Shown piece by piece: positions 5,610 to 6,408 of a stretch of 6,408 bases of DNA. The notes below the pieces were generated by a model. The model did no database searches and was not told the origin of the DNA. It saw only the letters and a list, made by a program, of their open reading frames with translations. Positions within the stretch are counted from its first letter, which is position 1; every line of letters starts with the position of its first letter. The DNA is from Bacteroidales bacterium (lineage in GTDB: Bacteria > Bacteroidota > Bacteroidia > Bacteroidales > UBA3663): assembly GCA_030526445.1 (NCBI GenBank), contig JAUNCV010000121.1, positions 1-6,408 on the forward strand, read 5' to 3'. The position numbers and the translations under genes are program-made.

Positions 5610-6365
5610 TTATTCTCTAACAAAATGTGGGAAAGCATCCTCGCCCAGTTGTGCGGCATATTCGAACCCCTCGTAGCTGAATGCCTTCAACTCTTCAGGC
5701 GAAACAAGTTGGTTCTGCAGGATAAATCTTACCATGGCACCACGGCAGGACTTTGCCCATACGGCCTGTATCTTCAGGCGTCCGTGCTTGTCACGAACAT
5801 AGAAGAGCGGATGAATCACCTTCACCTCACGACAGACACGAGCCCAGTCGAACAGGTGCTCATATTCTTCGGTCGAAAGATGAATCAGGATGCCGTCATC
5901 TGCCTTCACGCTCTCAATGAGCACGTCGGTAAGTTTGTCTTTCCAAAACTGATGAATGGGTCTGTCGCCCGTTGCCTCCATCGAGACGCAATGCTCCATG
6001 CGGTAAGGCACAATGCCATCCATTGGGCGAAGCAGACCATAGAGGAAACAGGTGATCCACAGGTGCTTCTGGCCATATTCAAGTGCCTCCGGGCTCAACG
6101 TATTGGCACGAAGATGCTTGTAGGCCTGGCCATTGTAGGCAAGCAAGGCCGGCATTTTCTCCGCTACAGGGAAGTCCTGATAACGGCGCCAGTTCTCCGA
6201 CGCCAGTTTCGGACTGCAGTCCAGCTGTCGAGCCAGTTCGGCTACATCCATCTTGGCCATCTCTGCTGCCAAAGTATCGGCGACCGACTGGAATTGCGGA
6301 GCCGAGAGCGGCTTCTTGTCTGCCTTCTCGAACATGATCTTAGCGTTGGCTAAAAGAATCTGCAT
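5610..6365 (-). CDS. yaaA: Peroxide stress protein YaaA (UPF0246/DUF328)
   Basis: This cytoplasmic protein of 251 residues compares with 258 in E. coli YaaA, which lowers free intracellular iron under hydrogen peroxide stress and limits Fenton damage; the E. coli protein has been shown to bind DNA. Aligning motifs are 'ALLAYNGQAYKHL' (73-85), 'LYGLLRPMDGIVPYRMEH' (108-125), 'HQFWKDKLTD' (138-147), 'LIHLSTEEY' (160-168) and 'AKSCRGAMVRFILQN' (204-218), ending in a 'FSYEGFEY' block. The N-terminal ILxSPAKT motif of other members is here ILLANAKIM: K9 is kept but the Ser-Pro pair is Ala-Asn. The start at 6365 fits the family N-terminus. It is the first visible gene of the - strand block, with only 43 bases of upstream sequence in the window and no recognisable promoter there. 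Confidence 0.94.
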   Translation of the reverse strand: MQILLANAKIMFEKADKKPLSAPQFQSVADTLAAEMAKMDVAELARQLDCSPKLASENWRRYQDFPVAEKMPALLAYNGQAYKHLRANTLSPEALEYGQKHLWITCFLYGLLRPMDGIVPYRMEHCVSMEATGDRPIHQFWKDKLTDVLIESVKADDGILIHLSTEEYEHLFDWARVCREVKVIHPLFYVRDKHGRLKIQAVWAKSCRGAMVRFILQNQLVSPEELKAFSYEGFEYAAQLGEDAFPHFVRE

Positions 6366-6408
6366 GGGCTTATTCTATTGTTTCAATCTCTTTAAATCTG
6401 TTAAATGT

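Noticed and set aside
5508..6353. 281-codon open frame on the + strand
   Set aside because: It is antisense to yaaA and part of yjbQ, both of which carry clear family motifs.
1..6408. tRNA, rRNA, CRISPR arrays, insertion sequences, phage genes
   Set aside because: No cloverleaf-like sequence, regular repeat-spacer pattern, transposase motif or terminal inverted repeat was seen; the window is almost fully occupied by the seven main genes.

Overview
The window reads as chromosomal DNA from a member of the Bacteroidota, most likely the order Bacteroidales (Prevotella/Bacteroides-like). None of the visible starts has a clear Shine-Dalgarno sequence; several are preceded by AT-rich leaders instead. 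The protein families (a TolC/EmrA/MFS trio, a short AraC-type regulator with an N-terminal MxCxxC segment, a YczE/DUF6198-like membrane protein) also fit that group. This placement is an inference from composition and families, not from a marker gene.

Left half, + strand (1-3480): the 3' part of an outer-membrane TolC-family gene, an EmrA/HlyD-type periplasmic adaptor and a 14-helix-type MFS transporter follow each other with gaps of 32 and 11 bases. Together they form a tripartite drug/toxic-compound efflux pump spanning both membranes. The operon ends at a strong 12-bp hairpin with a U-rich tail (3493-3540).

Right half, - strand (6365 down to 3633): yaaA (peroxide-stress protein) and yjbQ (UPF0047) are packed 11 bases apart. 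Immediately after yjbQ come two tiny reading frames. The first is a 26-residue single-helix peptide starting one base after the yjbQ stop; the second is an 18-residue hydrophilic peptide 7 bases further on. Next is a 184-residue protein joining an HMA-like MxCxxC segment to an AraC-type DNA-binding domain, then a YczE-like integral membrane protein. All run in one direction, so they may share a transcript, though the 81-base gap before the last gene could hold a separate promoter. The two gene blocks converge on the hairpin at 3493-3522.

Most worth a second look: (a) the two tiny frames at 5039-5183, which a single +1 shift would join into one roughly 47-residue membrane protein; (b) the MxCxxC-AraC regulator, possibly a metal- or redox-responsive switch; (c) a 37-codon open, protein-like tail (3526-3639) directly behind the YczE-like gene, which a -1 shift would fuse to it. 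I see no RNA genes, insertion sequences, CRISPR arrays or phage genes.
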